A stretch of 7,398 bases of DNA from positions 1-7,398 of the forward strand of contig JBOHRQ010000089.1 of NCBI GenBank assembly GCA_050732875.1, in the 5' to 3' direction. Shown here one piece after another: positions 5,909 to 7,398 of this stretch; within the stretch, counting starts at the first letter, position 1; each line of letters starts with the position of its first letter. The translations under genes and the position numbers were made by a program. A model generated the notes under the pieces. It did not search any database and was not told where the DNA came from. It saw only the letters and a program-made list of their open reading frames with translations. Source of the DNA: DASRVA01 sp050732875 (GTDB lineage Bacteria > Gemmatimonadota > Gemmatimonadetes > JACCXV01 > JAHWKZ01).

Positions 5909-7398
5909 GGTGGAGGGTGATCGTGCTGGCGGTCGCCGCGGGGGTCGTCGCGGCTGCCGACCTCCCGCCCGCCCTCGGCCAGGAGGCTCATCCGGGCCAG
6001 GCCACCTACGAGCGCTGGTGCGCCGGCTGCCACGGGGAGGAGGGCGGCGGGGATGGACCCGGGGCGAACACCATGCTGCCCCGGCCGCGCGATTTCACGA
6101 CCGGACTATACCAGATCCGGACCACGCCGAGCGGCGCGCTGCCCACCGACGCCGACATCCTGCACGTGATCGACGAGGGCATGCCGGGAACCGCCATGCC
6201 CGGGTGGCGGGACCAGCTGAGCCGGGAGCGGCGGGAGGCGCTGGTCGACTACCTGAAGACGTTCAGCGGCTTCTTCGAGAGCGAGGAGCCGCCGGAGCCG
6301 CTCGAGATCGGCAGCCCGCCCGGCGGTGGCGAGGAGGCCATCGCCGAGGGCCGTGAGATCTATCAGAAGATCGAGTGCTGGAAGTGCCACGGGCAGGCGG
6401 GGCGCGGAGACGGCCAGTCCGCGCCGACCCTGGAGGACGACGCGGGGCTGCCGATCCGCGCGGTCGATCTCACGGAGGGTTGGAACTTCAACGGCGGAAG
6501 CTCGGTGGAGGCGATCTACACGCGCCTGAGGACGGGGCTCGACGGGACGCCCATGCCCTCTTTCTCGGACCTCATCGATGCCGAGGTCGTGACCGATGAA
6601 CAGCTCTGGCGGGTCGCGCAGTACGTGAAGAGCCTCTCGCCGGAGACGCCCGAGGTGCGCGAGGTCGTGCGCGCGGAGCTCAGCGAGGAGGAGCTTCCGA
6701 CGACGCCCGACGACGAGCGCTGGGCGGAGGTGGAGCGGTTCTACATCCCGCTGGTGGGCCAGGTGATCCAGGAGCCGCGCTGGTTCGCGCCCGGCGTCGA
6801 CGGCGTCTGGGTGCAGGCCCTGCACGACGCAACCGACCTGGCGGTCCTCGTCACCTGGCACGACCCCTCGCGGAGCCCGGATCCGGACTGGGAGGAGTGG
6901 AAGGCGAAGATCGAGGCGGCCATGTCCCCGCCGCCGGCCGCCGCCGCGGAAGCCGGCGCCACGGACGCCACGGCGGAAGCCGCCGAGACGGACGCAGCAG
7001 GGCCCGGTGGCGCCCCGGACGACGCTCCCGCGCCACAGGAAGGATCGGCGTCCCCGGCCGACACGACCGCGCCCGCGACCCCGGCGCCCCAGGGTGGGGA
7101 GCTGCAGCTCGGAGACCCGAACGACTCGCTCGTGATCCAATTTCCGACCGTCATCCCCGAAGGGATGGAGCGGCCCTACTTCTTGATGGGCAGCGCCGAG
7201 GATCCGGTCTACCTGTGGGTCTGGAGCAGCGGGCGGGAGGGCGCCCGTGAGGCGGTTGGCCGCGGGCTGGCCGAGCTGCAGCCGATCCCCGGAGAGCCCA
7301 TCCTGACCGCGCAGGCCGCGTTCGCCGACGGCGCCTGGCGGCTCCTGATCCGGCGTCCCCTCCGTTCCGACGAGGTCGAGGGGCGTCTCCGGATCGAG
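5905..7398 (+). CDS. Di-heme cytochrome c fused to an EB_dh-type heme b domain (partial, 3' end outside window)
   Basis: The frame starts at GTG 5905, overlapping the preceding TGA by 4 nt (GTGA) with GGAGGAG 5 nt upstream. It stays open for 498 codons to the window end without a stop. A signal peptide (RWRVIVLAVAAGVVAAA, cut near residues 18-25) precedes two cytochrome c domains. These have CAGCH (C39, C42, H43; probable ligand M98 or M93) and CWKCH (C158, C161, H162; probable ligand M217). From about residue 272 the protein resembles the gamma subunit of type II DMSO-reductase-family enzymes such as ethylbenzene dehydrogenase EbdC, with VWVQALHDATDLAVLVTWHD, then GDPNDSLVIQFP, then PYFLMGSAEDPVYLWVW. 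M428 in that block is the probable heme b ligand; the second ligand (Lys in EbdC) should lie near or past the edge. A 60-residue Ala/Pro/Glu/Thr-rich stretch (about 340-400) is inserted within the EB_dh part. It is probably periplasmic and the electron-entry subunit of the oxidase. Confidence 0.85.
   Translation, partial: MRWRVIVLAVAAGVVAAADLPPALGQEAHPGQATYERWCAGCHGEEGGGDGPGANTMLPRPRDFTTGLYQIRTTPSGALPTDADILHVIDEGMPGTAMPGWRDQLSRERREALVDYLKTFSGFFESEEPPEPLEIGSPPGGGEEAIAEGREIYQKIECWKCHGQAGRGDGQSAPTLEDDAGLPIRAVDLTEGWNFNGGSSVEAIYTRLRTGLDGTPMPSFSDLIDAEVVTDEQLWRVAQYVKSLSPETPEVREVVRAELSEEELPTTPDDERWAEVERFYIPLVGQVIQEPRWFAPGVDGVWVQALHDATDLAVLVTWHDPSRSPDPDWEEWKAKIEAAMSPPPAAAAEAGATDATAEAAETDAAGPGGAPDDAPAPQEGSASPADTTAPATPAPQGGELQLGDPNDSLVIQFPTVIPEGMERPYFLMGSAEDPVYLWVWSSGREGAREAVGRGLAELQPIPGEPILTAQAAFADGAWRLLIRRPLRSDEVEGRLRIE

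Noticed and set aside
6106..7140. A 344-codon minus-strand open frame opposite the last cytochrome gene
   Set aside because: No domain is seen, and the plus strand carries clear CxxCH motifs and EB_dh blocks over the same region.
1..7398. CRISPR array, tRNA or rRNA genes, insertion sequence ends
   Set aside because: No regularly spaced repeats, tRNA-like cloverleaf, rRNA sequence or transposase was found. The only clear direct repeat is the 23-bp tandem pair.

Overview
This window is a very GC-rich stretch of bacterial DNA. Third codon positions are almost all G or C, so long spurious antisense reading frames are common. Gene content points to a Gram-negative bacterium with a periplasmic c-type cytochrome network. 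The combination of an AhbD/NirJ-like radical SAM enzyme carrying a PCP_red tail, a bd-like oxidase lacking the quinol loop, and an ethylbenzene-dehydrogenase-type heme b domain suggests lineages such as Nitrospirota, Rokubacteria/NC10 or Acidobacteriota. The sequence alone does not settle which.

Left part (1-1620, plus strand): a 108-aa acidic protein of unknown function, possibly the end of a longer gene, is followed by a 430-aa radical SAM/SPASM protein that starts inside the stop codon of the first gene (GTGA overlap). The enzyme resembles the alternative-heme and heme d1 maturases AhbC/AhbD/NirJ and ends in a PCP_red domain.

Middle part (1621-2493, minus strand): a compact toxin-antitoxin module, with a Phd/YefM-type antitoxin and a PIN-domain VapC-type toxin sharing a TTGA overlap. 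It has a readable promoter (TTGATC, 17 bp, TATGTT) and a 26-bp near-perfect palindrome covering the -10 box. A 23-bp sequence repeated twice in tandem lies at the toxin 3' end. The module sits between two plus-strand respiratory gene groups, and its promoter reaches to within 12 bp of the next gene.

Right part (2494-7398, plus strand): a tightly packed operon. It holds a 600-aa cytochrome bd subunit I-like membrane protein, a membrane-anchored di-heme cytochrome c, a cytochrome c with three N-terminal membrane helices, and a di-heme cytochrome c fused to an EB_dh heme b domain that runs off the window. There are five CxxCH sites in total. No CydB is visible, and the quinol-binding loop of CydA is replaced by extra membrane helices.

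The simplest reading is a terminal oxidase of the cytochrome bd superfamily that takes electrons from c-type cytochromes rather than quinol, with the heme c and heme b subunits forming the electron-entry wire. The adjacent heme-type radical SAM enzyme may make or modify a heme needed by this complex. That link, and any influence of the toxin-antitoxin promoter on the oxidase, are inferences.
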